Source: Atrichornis clamosus (taxonomy: Eukaryota; Chordata; Aves; Passeriformes; Menuridae). From it: 64,000 nt of DNA. Positions 63,801-64,000 of the stretch are shown here, one piece after another. The DNA lies in contig WBMZ01012197.1 of assembly GCA_013400975.1 (NCBI GenBank), forward strand, positions 62,001 through 126,000, read 5' to 3'. The position numbers were made by a program, and so were the translations under genes. Numbering within the stretch: position 1 is the first letter of the stretch; every line of letters starts with the position of its first letter. Under the pieces are notes generated by a model. The model saw only the letters and a list, made by a program, of their open reading frames with translations, was not told the DNA's origin and did not search any database.

Positions 63801-64000
63801 TGCCACCAACACTGGTGCTTACGGGGCCCTGCAGCAAAGGCCCCTGCTGCAAATCAAAACTGAGGAAAGGGAACTTTTGTGGGGAGGAAAGGACTTTAAT
63901 TACTTCCCCTCTGCCTCCCTTTCCTTCAGCTACTATGTGCTAACTCAGGCTAAAAGGAAGGAGAAAGGTTGGCCTTGGGAATGATCTGGATGAGGGGATC

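Larger units (their letters stand above)
47087..64000 (-). other. PEAK1: PEAK1 5' UTR intron (partial, continues beyond the window)
   Basis: About 17 kb upstream of the first coding exon would be intronic if PEAK1 has non-coding leader exons as in mammals. No leader exon or promoter could be identified by eye. Contents noted: a GA-rich simple repeat (48791-48815), a CR1/L3-like relic (54110-54470), a possible solo LTR (57504-57839) and a GC-rich patch at about 59160-59390 where unrecognised ORFs overlap on both strands. A 173-codon minus-strand ORF at 51203-51724 has no recognised similarity. Confidence 0.6.

Noticed and set aside
1..64000. Exons of the mammalian neighbours TSPAN3 or HMG20A
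   Set aside because: No translated segment resembles the remembered start of TSPAN3 or an HMG box; both genes probably lie outside the window.
1..64000. tRNA, rRNA, CRISPR array or bacterial-type operon signals
   Set aside because: No cloverleaf with A/B boxes, rRNA segment or regularly spaced direct repeats was seen; the window is eukaryotic gene-plus-intron sequence.

Overview
This window is vertebrate nuclear DNA, most likely from a bird. It is AT-rich and mostly non-coding, carries CR1 retrotransposon fragments of the avian/reptilian type, and holds one large multi-exon gene on the minus strand. There is no bacterial, phage or CRISPR content.

The gene is PEAK1 (pseudopodium-enriched atypical kinase 1; SGK269). 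I recognised it by comparing its translated segments with remembered mammalian PEAK1. Four coding exons join in phase with canonical AG/GT boundaries: 46977-43817, 35757-35561, 28407-27659 and 18630-17473. Together they encode 1754 residues, close to the roughly 1746 of human PEAK1. No frameshift or internal stop was seen. The large exon begins upstream in 5' UTR, with a predicted acceptor at 47087. The promoter and earlier non-coding exons lie outside the window to the right.

Layout from left to right: 1-11230 is intergenic DNA downstream of PEAK1. It has no recognisable exon, but it holds a CpG-retaining patch with a CTCF-like site near 1.25 kb. Positions 11232-17472 are the inferred 3' UTR, AT-rich, with several Pumilio-type motifs and a polyadenylation signal at 11254-11259. 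Positions 17473-18630 encode most of the pseudokinase domain. Next come three introns of 7-9 kb separating the coding exons, the giant first coding exon at 43.8-47.1 kb, and 17 kb of 5' UTR intron out to 64000.

Repeats are sparse: two CR1 pieces (29.7 and 34.2 kb), one older CR1/L3-like piece (54.1 kb), one possible solo LTR (57.5-57.8 kb) and simple repeats. In mammals PEAK1 lies between TSPAN3 and HMG20A (remembered synteny), but no exon of either was found here.

The points most worth a second look are regulatory: overlapping upstream ORFs at the start codon, a weak splice donor on the giant exon with an open read-through frame, Pumilio motifs including one overlapping the poly(A) signal, and the CTCF-like CpG patch. 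I did not find a previously undescribed biological system.
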